Shown here piece after piece: positions 46,913-54,740 of a stretch of 64,000 nt of DNA (within the stretch, counting starts at the first letter, position 1; every line of letters begins with the position of its first letter). The translations under genes were made by a program, and so were the position numbers. The notes below the pieces were generated by a model that ran no database searches, had not been told where the DNA came from, and worked only from the letters and a program-made list of their open reading frames with translations. The stretch comes from CAVSWN01 sp963770995. GTDB lineage: Bacteria > Acidobacteriota > Vicinamibacteria > Vicinamibacterales > CAVVIG01. The stretch is from contig CAVYRS010000005.1 of the NCBI GenBank assembly GCA_963770995.1, forward strand, positions 1,550,001 to 1,614,000. The letters are read 5' to 3'.

Positions 46913-46921
46913 GGCAGCGGC

Positions 46922-47229
46922 TCACCGCGTTCCCGGAGCTTCCCGATACACTTCGCCGAGGATCTGGCAGCCTCGCGGCGACAGCTTCGCCATGCCGATG
47001 AACTCGGCCGTGGCCCTGGCGGGCTCGATCAAGGACCCGACTTCAGTCACGCGGACGGGCTGCGCGTCGGCCAGAAACCGATGGTGCCGCCGCGGCGTCG
47101 GCGACTCGACGACGAGATCGTAGCGGTCAACCCGTCGTGCGCGCCCGCGAGGACGATCGGCGACGGCGAGGCAAACAAACGCGCGAGCGTCGCGCGCGGA
47201 GATGCGTTCGATCGGGACGAATCGGGCAT
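46922..47229 (-). pseudogene. Collapsed PEP mutase/nucleotidyltransferase fusion remnant
   Basis: Two short pieces in different frames suggest a broken fusion gene. From ATG 47229, MPDSSRSNASPRATLARLFA continues to PSPIVLAGAHDGLTA, which looks like the first strand region of phosphoenolpyruvate mutase. The other frame then gives DRYDLVVESPTPRRHHRFLA and EVGSLIEPARATAEFIGMAK, which looks like the C-terminal part of a fused nucleotidyltransferase. The whole catalytic barrel is absent (about 1.2 kb missing if the gene was standard). It heads the decarboxylase-nucleotidyltransferase operon, which fits a former phosphonate pathway gene. An assembly deletion is the main alternative, and both family matches are from memory. 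Confidence 0.5.
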
Positions 47230-47280
47230 GCGTGTGGACGATATCACGGCCCCAGCGCCGTAGTGCTAACGTATGTCGCC

Positions 47281-48216
47281 GTGGCGGACGCCGACTACAT
47301 TCGCGTGACGGATCCCGACCCGCACGCGAGCCGCGGACGCGATGTGTTGGCGGCGCATCCCGAGCTGCGCGCGCTGGCGGGGCCGCTGCCGGCGAGCGCG
47401 ATCTGGGTCGTGTTCCTCGTCGCCGCGCAGTTCGGCATCGCGCTGATCGTCGCCGGACGGCCGTGGTACGTCTGGGCGCCGGCCGCGTACGTCCTCGGCG
47501 CGACGATCGACCACGCGCTGTGGGTCCTGATTCACGAATGCGCCCACAACCTGGTGTTTCAGTCGCGCCTCGGCAATCGCGTGATCGCGCTGACGGCCAA
47601 TCTGCCGATGGTGTTTCCAGCCGCGATGTCGTTCTGCAAATACCATCTGCTGCACCATCGCCATATCGGGGAGCTCGATCTCGACGCCGACCTCGCGGGG
47701 CCAACCGAGTCGCGCGTGGTCGGCCGCTCGACGCTGTTGAAGACGCTGTGGCTGGCGTTGTTTTCGCTCGTGCTCGGAACGGTCCGCCCGCGCCGGCTGA
47801 AGCAGGTGCCGTTTTTCGATCGCTGGACCGTGATCAACGCGCTGGTGCAGATCGGAGCGATGGCGATGTTCGTGGCGCTGGCCGGCTGGGAGCCGCTCGC
47901 ATATCTCGCCGCCTCAGCGGTCTTCGCGGTCGGACTGCACCCGCTCGGCGCGCGATGGATCCAAGAGCACTACGTGTTCACGCCGGGCCAGGAAACCTAC
48001 TCGTATTACGGACCGCTGAACAAGCTCGCGTTCAACGTCGGCTACCACAACGAGCACCACGATCTGGTGAGCATTCCCTGGTCGCGGCTGCCGCGCATTC
48101 GCGCCGCCGCGCCGGAGTTCTACGATCGGCTGCGCGCGCACTACTCCTGGACCGCGCTGCTCGTCTTGTTCCTCCGCGATCGGCGAATCACGCTGTTCGA
48201 CCGGATCGTCCGCTGA
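47281..48216 (+). CDS. Sphingolipid delta-4 desaturase (DEGS1-like)
   Basis: This 311-residue membrane desaturase is very like eukaryotic dihydroceramide delta-4 desaturase, which adds the trans-4 double bond to the sphingoid base. The N-terminal DES-type lead (DPDPHASRGRDVLAAHPELR) is present, as are the three His boxes HECAH (85-89), HLLHH (122-126) and HNEHH (256-260), and the C-terminal block ETYSYYGPLNKLAFNVGYHN. Four or more membrane helices are predicted. The length is close to that of human DEGS1 (323 residues). I chose GTG 47281, since the DES lead starts there; GTG 47263 is an alternative. It is next to the ceramide synthesis genes, which supports ceramide as substrate. Confidence 0.85.
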   Translation: MADADYIRVTDPDPHASRGRDVLAAHPELRALAGPLPASAIWVVFLVAAQFGIALIVAGRPWYVWAPAAYVLGATIDHALWVLIHECAHNLVFQSRLGNRVIALTANLPMVFPAAMSFCKYHLLHHRHIGELDLDADLAGPTESRVVGRSTLLKTLWLALFSLVLGTVRPRRLKQVPFFDRWTVINALVQIGAMAMFVALAGWEPLAYLAASAVFAVGLHPLGARWIQEHYVFTPGQETYSYYGPLNKLAFNVGYHNEHHDLVSIPWSRLPRIRAAAPEFYDRLRAHYSWTALLVLFLRDRRITLFDRIVR

Positions 48217-48233
48217 TCGACGCTAGCGGACTG

Positions 48234-49463
48234 CTAAGCCTGACAGACCACCAGCGCGGCATTCAAACCGCCAAACGCAAACGAGTTCGACAACGCGACG
48301 CGCACCGGGACGTTGCGTGCCTCATTCGGCACGTAGTCGAGATCGCATTCCGGGTCCGGCTCCCGGTAATTGGCGGTGGGCGGCACCACGCCGTGGGTGA
48401 TGGCGAGGACGGCCGCAATCAGTTCCAGAGCGCCCGATGCTCCCATGGCGTGTCCATGCATCGACTTCGTGGAGCTGATCGCCAGCTGCGCGGCGTGGGC
48501 GCCGAAGACTCGCTTGAGGATCGCTGTTTCAGTGGAATCGTTGAGCCGGGTCGCAGTGCCGTGGGCGTTGACGTACTCAACAGCGTCGACGCTGACGCCG
48601 GCCTGCTGCAACGCGAGGGCGATCGCCTCGCTCGGGGCGTCCACGCCCGGCTGAGTGATGTGGCTGGCGTCAGCGGTCGCGCCGTATCCAGCGAGCTCCG
48701 CGAGAATGGGTGCGCCTCGCCGTTTCGCGCGTTCCCATTCCTCGAGGATCACGATCCCGGCGCCTTCGCCGAGCACCAAGCCCTGCCGGTCGCGGCTGAA
48801 GGGACGGCACGCGACTGACGGATCGCCGTCGACCGGCGGCGCCAGGACGCGCATCGCCTCCCAGGCTTTCATCACGCCGAAACACAGCGGCGCGTCGCTC
48901 CCGCCCGCGATCATCACGTCGGCCCGGCCGCTGCGAATGACCTCGCCGGCTTCGCCGATGGCATGCGAGGCCGCCGCGCACGCAGTCGAAAAGCAGAGAG
49001 ACGGACCATGAACGCCGAATTCCATCGTCAGCTGGGCCGCCGCCGCGTTGTGCATGAGCCGGGGAATGGTGAACGGATGGACGCGCGGCGAAGCGCGCTT
49101 GTACACCGCCTGGTACTGCTCGTCTTCGGTCACGGCCCCGCCCATTCCCGTCCCGAGCGCGACGCCGGTCCGTTTGCGGTCGGCGTCCGACAACTCCAGC
49201 CCGGCGAACGCGCGCGACTCCGCCGCCGCGACCAGCGCGAACTGGCTGAAGCGATCGAGCAGGCCGACGCGATCGTCGGAGAAATACCGGAGCGGATCGA
49301 AGCAGGGGACTTCGGCCGCGATGGGCACCGTCAGGCCGGTCGTGTCGAAGGACGTCACGTGCCGAACGCCGCTGCGCCCGGCGCACAGGGCGCTCCAGAA
49401 CTCGGGCACGCCCACACCGATCGCCGACACGACACCGAGGCCGGTGATCGCCACCCGTCGCAT
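48234..49463 (-). CDS. Beta-ketoacyl-ACP synthase (FabF-like)
   Basis: This intact 409-residue thiolase-fold condensing enzyme has the triad Cys162 (FSTACAAAS), His301 (NAHGTATRLND) and His337 (TKSMHGHAMGASGA). It elongates an acyl-ACP with malonyl-ACP. It lies five bases after an acyl carrier protein gene on the same strand, so the two form a dedicated pair rather than the housekeeping fatty acid cluster, of which no other member (fabD, fabG, fabH) is present. In this setting it may extend or supply the fatty acid used for ceramide. That role is inferred from location only. Confidence 0.88.
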   Translation of the reverse strand: MRRVAITGLGVVSAIGVGVPEFWSALCAGRSGVRHVTSFDTTGLTVPIAAEVPCFDPLRYFSDDRVGLLDRFSQFALVAAAESRAFAGLELSDADRKRTGVALGTGMGGAVTEDEQYQAVYKRASPRVHPFTIPRLMHNAAAAQLTMEFGVHGPSLCFSTACAAASHAIGEAGEVIRSGRADVMIAGGSDAPLCFGVMKAWEAMRVLAPPVDGDPSVACRPFSRDRQGLVLGEGAGIVILEEWERAKRRGAPILAELAGYGATADASHITQPGVDAPSEAIALALQQAGVSVDAVEYVNAHGTATRLNDSTETAILKRVFGAHAAQLAISSTKSMHGHAMGASGALELIAAVLAITHGVVPPTANYREPDPECDLDYVPNEARNVPVRVALSNSFAFGGLNAALVVCQA

Positions 49464-49468
49464 GCGGC

Positions 49469-49729
49469 TCAGGCCGTCTCGGCTCCGCTGCTGGCAAGCA
49501 CGCGCCGCAGGCTGTCGGTGACCTCGCGGACGCTCTTCATCTGCTGCGCGACGTTGTCGGGAATCGTGATGTTGAACGCATCTTCAAACGTGAATAGCAG
49601 ATCCATCCCGTCGAGCGAGTCGATGCCCAGCTCGGTGAAGGTGCTATCCGCGGTCAGCGCGGCGGGGTCCAGCTTCTTTTTTTTTGCAATGATCTCGATG
49701 ACTTGTTGCTCGAGCGCGTCCTGCGCCAT
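49469..49729 (-). CDS. Acyl carrier protein 1
   Basis: This 86-residue acyl carrier protein has the phosphopantetheine attachment site GIDSLDGMDLL at Ser38. It carries acyl chains as thioesters for the adjacent condensing enzyme and possibly for serine palmitoyltransferase, which in some bacteria takes acyl-ACP instead of acyl-CoA. The start ATG 49729 has a GGGGGA site a few bases upstream; the upstream in-frame extension is not conserved in style. A lysine-rich stretch KKKKLDP is unusual for the acidic ACP surface. It is the first gene of the ACP-ketosynthase unit. Confidence 0.9.
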   Translation of the reverse strand: MAQDALEQQVIEIIAKKKKLDPAALTADSTFTELGIDSLDGMDLLFTFEDAFNITIPDNVAQQMKSVREVTDSLRRVLASSGAETA

Positions 49730-49760
49730 CAGTCCCCCGCGTGGCCTCGCCAGCGTTCGC

Positions 49761-49789
49761 ATGCTATATCATGGGCTCTCGCGTCTCAA
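49761..49789 (-). promoter_or_regulatory. Candidate sigma-70 promoter for ACP-ketosynthase unit
   Basis: On the minus strand a TTGAGA box (49784-49789) is followed after 17 bp by TAGCAT (49761-49766), 31 bp before the ACP start codon. The 126-bp divergent gap to serine palmitoyltransferase would hold both promoters. This is pattern matching only. Confidence 0.35.
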
Positions 49790-49855
49790 GCGCGGAGCAC
49801 TCCGGAGTCGACGAACGCCGGGCCACTTGTGCCGCTTTCCGACACGACACCGACA

Positions 49856-51067
49856 ATGACCGACCTTCTCGACAAGATTCGCACGCTCGCGATGCGCGCG
49901 ATGCTGTTCGACAGCGCGGCGGGATGGCCGGGCGACACCATCATCGAAGACATCCTTGGACCGTGCGAGGTGGCGATCGGCGGGCAGCGCACGTTGATGT
50001 TCGGCTCCAACAACTACTTTGGGCTGACGCTGCATCCCGAGGTCACCGCCGCCGCGAAGGACGCCATCGATCGGTACGGGACCGCGACCACCGGCTCGCG
50101 CATCGCCAACGGCACGCTGCGCCTCCACCGCGATCTGGAGGAGGAGTTTGCGCGCCTGTTCGGCAAGCGGCGCGGAATCATCTTCACCACGGGGCATCAG
50201 GCGAACCTGTCGATCATTGCCGGGTTCTGCGGGCCGGGCGACGTCGTGCTGATCGATGCCGACAGCCACGCGAGCATCTACGACGGCGCGCGCCTGAGCG
50301 GCGCCGAGGTCGTCTGGTTCAGGCACAACGCGCCGGACAATCTCGCGCAGAAGCTGCGCCGGCTGCCCGACGGCCGGAACCGCCTCGTGGTCGTCGAAGG
50401 GCTCTACTCGATTCGCGGCGACGTGTCGCCGCTGCGCGAGATCGTCGCGGTGTGCCGGCAGTATGGCGCGTATCTGCTGGTCGACGAGGCGCATTCGTTC
50501 GGCCTCTACGGGGATCGCGGGCGCGGGTGGGCGGAGGCGCAGGGGGTGCTGGCCGACGTCGATTTCATCGGCGGTACGTTCTCGAAAGCGCTGGCCGGCA
50601 TCGGCGGCTTCTGCGTGTCCGATCACGAGGAGCTGAGGGGATTGCACTTTTCCGCGCGCGCCTACCTGTTCACGGCGTCCGGGCCGCCAGCGAGCGTGGC
50701 CGGCGTTCGGGCGGCGCTGCGGGTGATGACGCGCGACGCCTCCTTGCGCGAGCGCCTGTGGTCGAATACGCGCCGGTTCCGATCCGGCCTGCAGGCCCTC
50801 GGGTACTCGGTCGGATCGTGCGAATCGCCGATCGTGCCGATCCTGATCGGCGACGAACCGACCACGATTGCGTTCTGGCAGCAGCTGCTCGGGCGCGGCG
50901 TCTACGTGAACATCGTGCTGCCCCCGGCCGCACCCCGCGACGAATGCATGCTCCGGGCGAGCTGCTCGGCCGTCCATGCCGAACGGGACGTGGACGCGGC
51001 CCTCGAAGCGTTTGCCGCCCTGTCCCGCGTGCGCGACACCGCGGCTGCGGGGCATCGCTCCGCGTAG
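49856..51067 (+). CDS. spt: Serine palmitoyltransferase
   Basis: This 403-residue alpha-oxoamine synthase, PLP-dependent, condenses serine with an acyl thioester to give 3-ketosphinganine, the first step in sphingolipid synthesis. The key residues are Lys244 in GGTFSKALAGIGG (Schiff base), Asp210 and His213 in DEAHSFGLYG, and TGHQAN early in the fold. The family also includes AONS (biotin) and KBL (threonine), but no biotin gene is near and the ceramide genes flank it, which supports SPT. It starts at ATG 49856 and is divergent from the ACP gene. Sequence and length match the soluble homodimeric bacterial type. Confidence 0.88.
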   Translation: MTDLLDKIRTLAMRAMLFDSAAGWPGDTIIEDILGPCEVAIGGQRTLMFGSNNYFGLTLHPEVTAAAKDAIDRYGTATTGSRIANGTLRLHRDLEEEFARLFGKRRGIIFTTGHQANLSIIAGFCGPGDVVLIDADSHASIYDGARLSGAEVVWFRHNAPDNLAQKLRRLPDGRNRLVVVEGLYSIRGDVSPLREIVAVCRQYGAYLLVDEAHSFGLYGDRGRGWAEAQGVLADVDFIGGTFSKALAGIGGFCVSDHEELRGLHFSARAYLFTASGPPASVAGVRAALRVMTRDASLRERLWSNTRRFRSGLQALGYSVGSCESPIVPILIGDEPTTIAFWQQLLGRGVYVNIVLPPAAPRDECMLRASCSAVHAERDVDAALEAFAALSRVRDTAAAGHRSA

Positions 51068-51086
51068 GCACTCCGTATCGGTATCG

Positions 51087-52193
51087 TTAGACCAACGCCT
51101 TCTCGAAGAGACGGTACGTCTTGTACCGTTTCGCGCCGACCGCTGCCGCGTAGTGCGCGACTTCGTCATTGTCCTCGAGGACCCACGACAGCTCGGCGCG
51201 CCGATAGCGCACCTGGCTCCGCCGCAACAGTTCGGCGACGAGCACCGGCCCCATCATGAGTCTCCGGAATTCGGGCAGCACGCCGAACAGCAGCGTCCTC
51301 ACCTGCGTGATGATTCGTCGTCGAACGAGGAACCGCGCGAGCCCTTTCGGAATCACCCGTCCGCCGGTGCCCTTGAGCACCTGATTCAGGTCCGGCACCG
51401 CGACGATGAATCCCGCGGCGCGGCCGTTCACGTCGGCGCGCAAGACGAGATCGGGATCGATGATGTATTTCAGCTCCGAGACCATGTGGTGCGCCTCGGC
51501 CGCCGTCGGCGCCACGAATCCCCAGTTGTCCTGCCAGGCGCGCGCGTACAACTCGAGAAACCCGTGCAGTTCGCGCTCGATCCGCGACGGCTGGATCGCC
51601 TGCACGACCAGACCGTGCCGCCGGCTGCGGCCGACGAGCCTGGTCATCGTTTCCGTTTTCATCGCCAGGTGCAGGTCCATGATGAACGCGAGCAGATCCT
51701 TGGTCTTTCGATAGCCCGCGCCCTCGAGAAAGACGGAATACTCGGGCGGGTTGTAGGGCATCATCACCATCGGATCTTCGTCGAATCCGTCCACCAGCAG
51801 CCCGCACATGTCGTTGAGCGAAGGATTCAACGGTCCGCGGATCCGCCGGCGGCCGCGCGCCCGCGCCCATGCCTCAGCGGCCGCGAGCAGCGCCTCCGCA
51901 GCCTCCCGGCTCGCGGTCTCGAAGTAGCCGAAGGCCGCCAGATTGTCGCGATGCGTCTCGTTGTGCAGTCGATCGTCGATCGCGGCGATCCGCCCGACGA
52001 TGCGTTCGCCGTCCTGCGCAAGAAACAATTCGACCGTCGCGTGCTCGTAAAACGGATGGCGTTGGTCGAACCGCTGCCGTTCGCCGATTCGCAGCGGCGG
52101 AATCCAGTGTGGATCCGCGCGGTAGTGGACATAGGGAAAGTCGATGAAACGGCGACGGTTGCCCGACGTGCGCACGGGAACGACAGTGATCAC
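51087..52193 (-). CDS. bcerS: Bacterial ceramide synthase (GNAT-fold N-acyltransferase)
   Basis: This 368-residue protein belongs to the GNAT-like family identified as bacterial ceramide synthase in Caulobacter, which N-acylates 3-ketosphinganine using acyl-CoA. The visible blocks are FIDFPYVHYRADPHWIPPLR at the N-terminus, GRIAAIDDRLHNETH, IRGPLNPSLNDMCGLLVDGF and MMPYNPPEYSVFLEGAGYRK in the middle, and RAELSWVLEDNDEVAHYAAA near the C-terminus. It is unrelated to eukaryotic ceramide synthase. The start is GTG 52193. It lies between serine palmitoyltransferase and the reductase gene, whose starts are close, so the three are probably regulated together. Confidence 0.82.
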   Translation of the reverse strand: MITVVPVRTSGNRRRFIDFPYVHYRADPHWIPPLRIGERQRFDQRHPFYEHATVELFLAQDGERIVGRIAAIDDRLHNETHRDNLAAFGYFETASREAAEALLAAAEAWARARGRRRIRGPLNPSLNDMCGLLVDGFDEDPMVMMPYNPPEYSVFLEGAGYRKTKDLLAFIMDLHLAMKTETMTRLVGRSRRHGLVVQAIQPSRIERELHGFLELYARAWQDNWGFVAPTAAEAHHMVSELKYIIDPDLVLRADVNGRAAGFIVAVPDLNQVLKGTGGRVIPKGLARFLVRRRIITQVRTLLFGVLPEFRRLMMGPVLVAELLRRSQVRYRRAELSWVLEDNDEVAHYAAAVGAKRYKTYRLFEKALV

Positions 52194-52240
52194 CGAAGCT
52201 CGCGATTATAGGCGGTGCTACCATAGCCGCACACTTTGGC

Positions 52241-53161
52241 ATGACGCGCCACATCGTCGTGACAGGCGCGCGAGGATTCATCGGCGGCCACGTGACGGAA
52301 CATCTCCGCGAACGCGGGGATGCCGTGACGACTGCGAGCGTCCGGCCGCCGTGCAGCGAGGCCGCGCTCGGCGAGGCCTTTCGCGGGGCCGACGCGATCG
52401 TGCATCTCGCGGGTGTGGTGTCGGCCGTCGATCCCAATCATTTCGTGACCGCCAACGTGGACGTTACACGCGCGGTCGCGGCGGCCGCCGCCGCGGCCGG
52501 CGCGCGACTGATTCACATCTCGAGCCTGGCCGCCGCCGGTCCGGCGCCCGCCTCGTCGCCGCGGCGCGAGTCGGATCCGCCGGCGCCGATCACGCCGTAC
52601 GGCCGCAGCAAGCTCGCGGGCGAACGCGTGGTGACGGCGACGCCCGGCCTGCGCTGGGTGATCCTGCGACCCGGTGTGGTGTACGGACCGCGCGATCGTG
52701 GTGTGCTGCCGCTGTTTCGCTATGCGTCACGGGGAGTGCTGCCGGCGACCGGGCGGGTCTCCTCAGCATACATGTTCATCCACGTGACCGATGTCGTCAG
52801 GACCATCACAGCTGCGATCGACAGCGAGATCGACGGCGAGACGATCTTCGTGGCGCACCCGAGCCCGGTCAATCCGCGCGACCTGCTCGAGTTGATCCGC
52901 CAGGCGACGAATCCGCGCGCGCGGATCGTGCCCATTCCGGGACCGCTTGTCTACGCCGCATCGTTCGTTGGTCAGATGCTCGGCTCGCTGACCGGGCGGC
53001 CGATGACGATCAACCGATCGCGCTACGCCGAACTCGTCTCGGACGGGTTCGTGTGCAGCGTCGACACGTTGCGCACCCGCCTCGGGATCGTAGCCGCCGT
53101 GTCGCTGCCGGACGGCATTCGCTCGGCAGCTCAATGGTATCGAGAAGCGGGGTGGCTCTAG
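52241..53161 (+). CDS. cerR: Ceramide reductase-like NAD-dependent epimerase family protein
   Basis: This 306-residue extended-SDR protein has the N-terminal NAD(P) motif GARGFIGGHV, a Ser in HISSLAAAGPAP and the catalytic pair in YGRSKLAGE (YxxxK). In Caulobacter the homologue CerR reduces 3-ketoceramide to dihydroceramide after N-acylation. A GPLVYAASFVGQMLGSLTGRP block near the end looks like a hydrophobic membrane-facing segment. It is divergent from ceramide synthase with only 47 bp between the two starts. The stop TAG overlaps the first base of a repeat element. CerR identity rests mostly on neighbours. Confidence 0.8.
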   Translation: MTRHIVVTGARGFIGGHVTEHLRERGDAVTTASVRPPCSEAALGEAFRGADAIVHLAGVVSAVDPNHFVTANVDVTRAVAAAAAAAGARLIHISSLAAAGPAPASSPRRESDPPAPITPYGRSKLAGERVVTATPGLRWVILRPGVVYGPRDRGVLPLFRYASRGVLPATGRVSSAYMFIHVTDVVRTITAAIDSEIDGETIFVAHPSPVNPRDLLELIRQATNPRARIVPIPGPLVYAASFVGQMLGSLTGRPMTINRSRYAELVSDGFVCSVDTLRTRLGIVAAVSLPDGIRSAAQWYREAGWL

Positions 53162-53288
53162 CAGGTTGCTGGAAAAGCCAGCAACCTGAAGTTTGAAGTC
53201 AGAGTTCAGAAGTCAGAAGTCAGAAGCGCAGAATTTGGCCAGTATTCGTGCTCCTTCAGACTTCAAACTTCAAACTTCAAACCACTCT
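53161..53288. repeat. Hairpin-capped heptamer element, left half (split by IS)
   Basis: The cap CAGGTTGCTGGAAAAGCCAG, a heptamer arm of GAAGTCA type, the core TTGGCCAGTATTCG (53235-53248) and the start of the inverted arm. The IS4-type remnant breaks it at 53288; the other half is 54654-54734. An unbroken copy is at 61275-61435. Confidence 0.85.
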
Positions 53289-54653
53289 TGTCCAAATTAG
53301 CCGTACACGAAACAGGGGTTGAGCGCGCCGCGTATGATGCTGATGCAGTTACCAAACTTCATCACATCACCGTGGAGGCCAACCCCTGTGACGAGATTCT
53401 GCAGCATCTTCAATCAGTTGCTCCAGCTTATTTCCGCGCACCGAGTTTCAGGGCGCCGTTCAGGCGACCCAGGCGGAGCGGCATGCGCGCGGCTTTACGT
53501 GCTGGGACCAATTCGTGGCGATGCTGTTCGCCCAACTCGGGCGCGCGCATTCGCTGCGCGAGATCTGCGGCGGCTTGGCGAGTTGCGAGGGCAAGCTGGC
53601 GCATCTCGGGGCGGCGGCGCCGCGTCGATCGACCCTCGCGTACGCCAATGCGCATCGGCCGTGGCCGCTCTATCAAACGGTGTTCTATCAGGTCCTGGCG
53701 CGGTGTCGCGAGGTCGCCGGGCTCGAAGACCGTTCCGATTCAAGAACAAGTTGCTCAGTCTCGATGCGACGGTCATCGATCTGTGCGCGGAGATGTTTCC
53801 GTGGGCGGTGTTTCGCCGCACCAAAGGCGCGGTGAAGCTGCATTTCACGCTCGATCACGACGGGTACCTGCCGACGTTCCTGGTCATCACCGACGGCAAG
53901 CACCACGAGGGGCCGATGGCCCGGGAGCAGACCGTTTCTGCCCGGGACGATCCTGGTCGTTCGACAAGGGCTACATCGACTTCGCGTGGTTCGCGGACCT
54001 GACGGCCGCCGGGTCTTCTTCGTGACCCGCCTGAAGCGCAATGCCGACTACACCGTCGTCGAGCGCCACGTGCCGCCGCAGCACCGGCGGCATCGTGTGC
54101 GATCGATCGGATTCGGTTCCGGGGCCCGGTGACGCGGCGGAAATATCCCGATCGGCTCCGGCGGGTCGTCGTCCGCACGGCCCGAGGGCGAGCGCCTCGA
54201 GTTCCTGACCAATCACCTGACGCTCGGGGCTCGACCGTGGCGCGGATCTACAAGGACCGGTGGCAGATCGAACTGTTTTTCAAAGCCTTGAAGCAGAACC
54301 TGCGCGTGAAGACGTTTGTCGGGACGTCCGCCAACGCCTTGCACATTCAAATCTGGACGGCGCTCATCGCGTTGCTCGTGCTGAAGTACCTGCAGCTGAA
54401 AGCGCGCTTCGGCTGGTCGCTCTCGAATCTGGTCGCGCTGCTCCGGATGAACCTCTTGGTCTATCGCGACCTCTGGACCTGGCTCGACGACCCGTTCACG
54501 AGTCCGCCGCCGCTCGCCGCCCCTGTCCAAGGTGCGCTCGCGTTCAGTTAATTCGGACAGCATCGGGAGGTGTCGTTTGCGTCGAGACTCCAGACAGCGA
54601 GATTTCCGCGGGAAACGCGGCGCGCTCAACGGCGTCCACGGCTAATTTGGACA
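53289..54653 (+). mobile_element. IS4-family element, degenerate
   Basis: This element of about 1365 bp is bounded by a 16-bp inverted repeat TGTCCAAATTAGCCGT (53289-53304 and 54638-54653, reverse). It sits inside a hairpin-capped repeat. A clear target duplication is not visible, although CACT occurs just outside both ends. It carries one frameshifted transposase gene. Confidence 0.8.
53388..54551 (+). pseudogene. IS4-family transposase with DUF4372 N-terminus, frameshifted
   Basis: Segments of an IS4-type transposase occur in order across frames: FNQLLQLI, QFVAMLFAQLGRAHSLREIC and GGLASCEGKLAHLG (DUF4372), STLAYANAHRPW, LLSLDATVIDLC and FTLDHDGYLPTFLVITDGKH (DDE domain), DKGYIDFAWF, and IYKDRWQIELFFKALKQNLR (the YREK-type signature). 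Breaks occur near 53430, 53735, 53945, 54020 and 54190, so no full protein can be made from this sequence. The probable start is GTG 53388 after GGAGG. It is clearly more worn than the IS1182 transposase, unless the breaks are consensus errors. Confidence 0.82.
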
Positions 54654-54734
54654 GCACTGACTTCAAACTTCAAACTTCAAACTTCTGACTTCTGACTTCT
54701 GACTTCAGGCTGCGTTTTTCAGCAGCCTGCTAGC
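54654..54734. repeat. Hairpin-capped heptamer element, right half
   Basis: The right arm of CTTCAAA/CTTCTGA units ends in the cap CAGGCTGCGTTTTTCAGCAG, which folds into an 8-bp stem. A short TAGCAGCCTGC duplication follows at the end. The acyl-AMP ligase stop codon lies seven bases beyond. Confidence 0.82.
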
Positions 54735-54740
54735 AGCCTG

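Noticed and set aside
47230..47704. N-terminal extension of a long minus-strand frame opposite the desaturase
   Set aside because: It is Arg-rich antisense of the desaturase gene; only the part below 47230 has recognisable protein.
49856..51067. 8-amino-7-oxononanoate synthase or 2-amino-3-ketobutyrate ligase instead of serine palmitoyltransferase
   Set aside because: The families are close, but no biotin or threonine genes are near, and ceramide synthase, reductase, ACP and ligase genes surround it.
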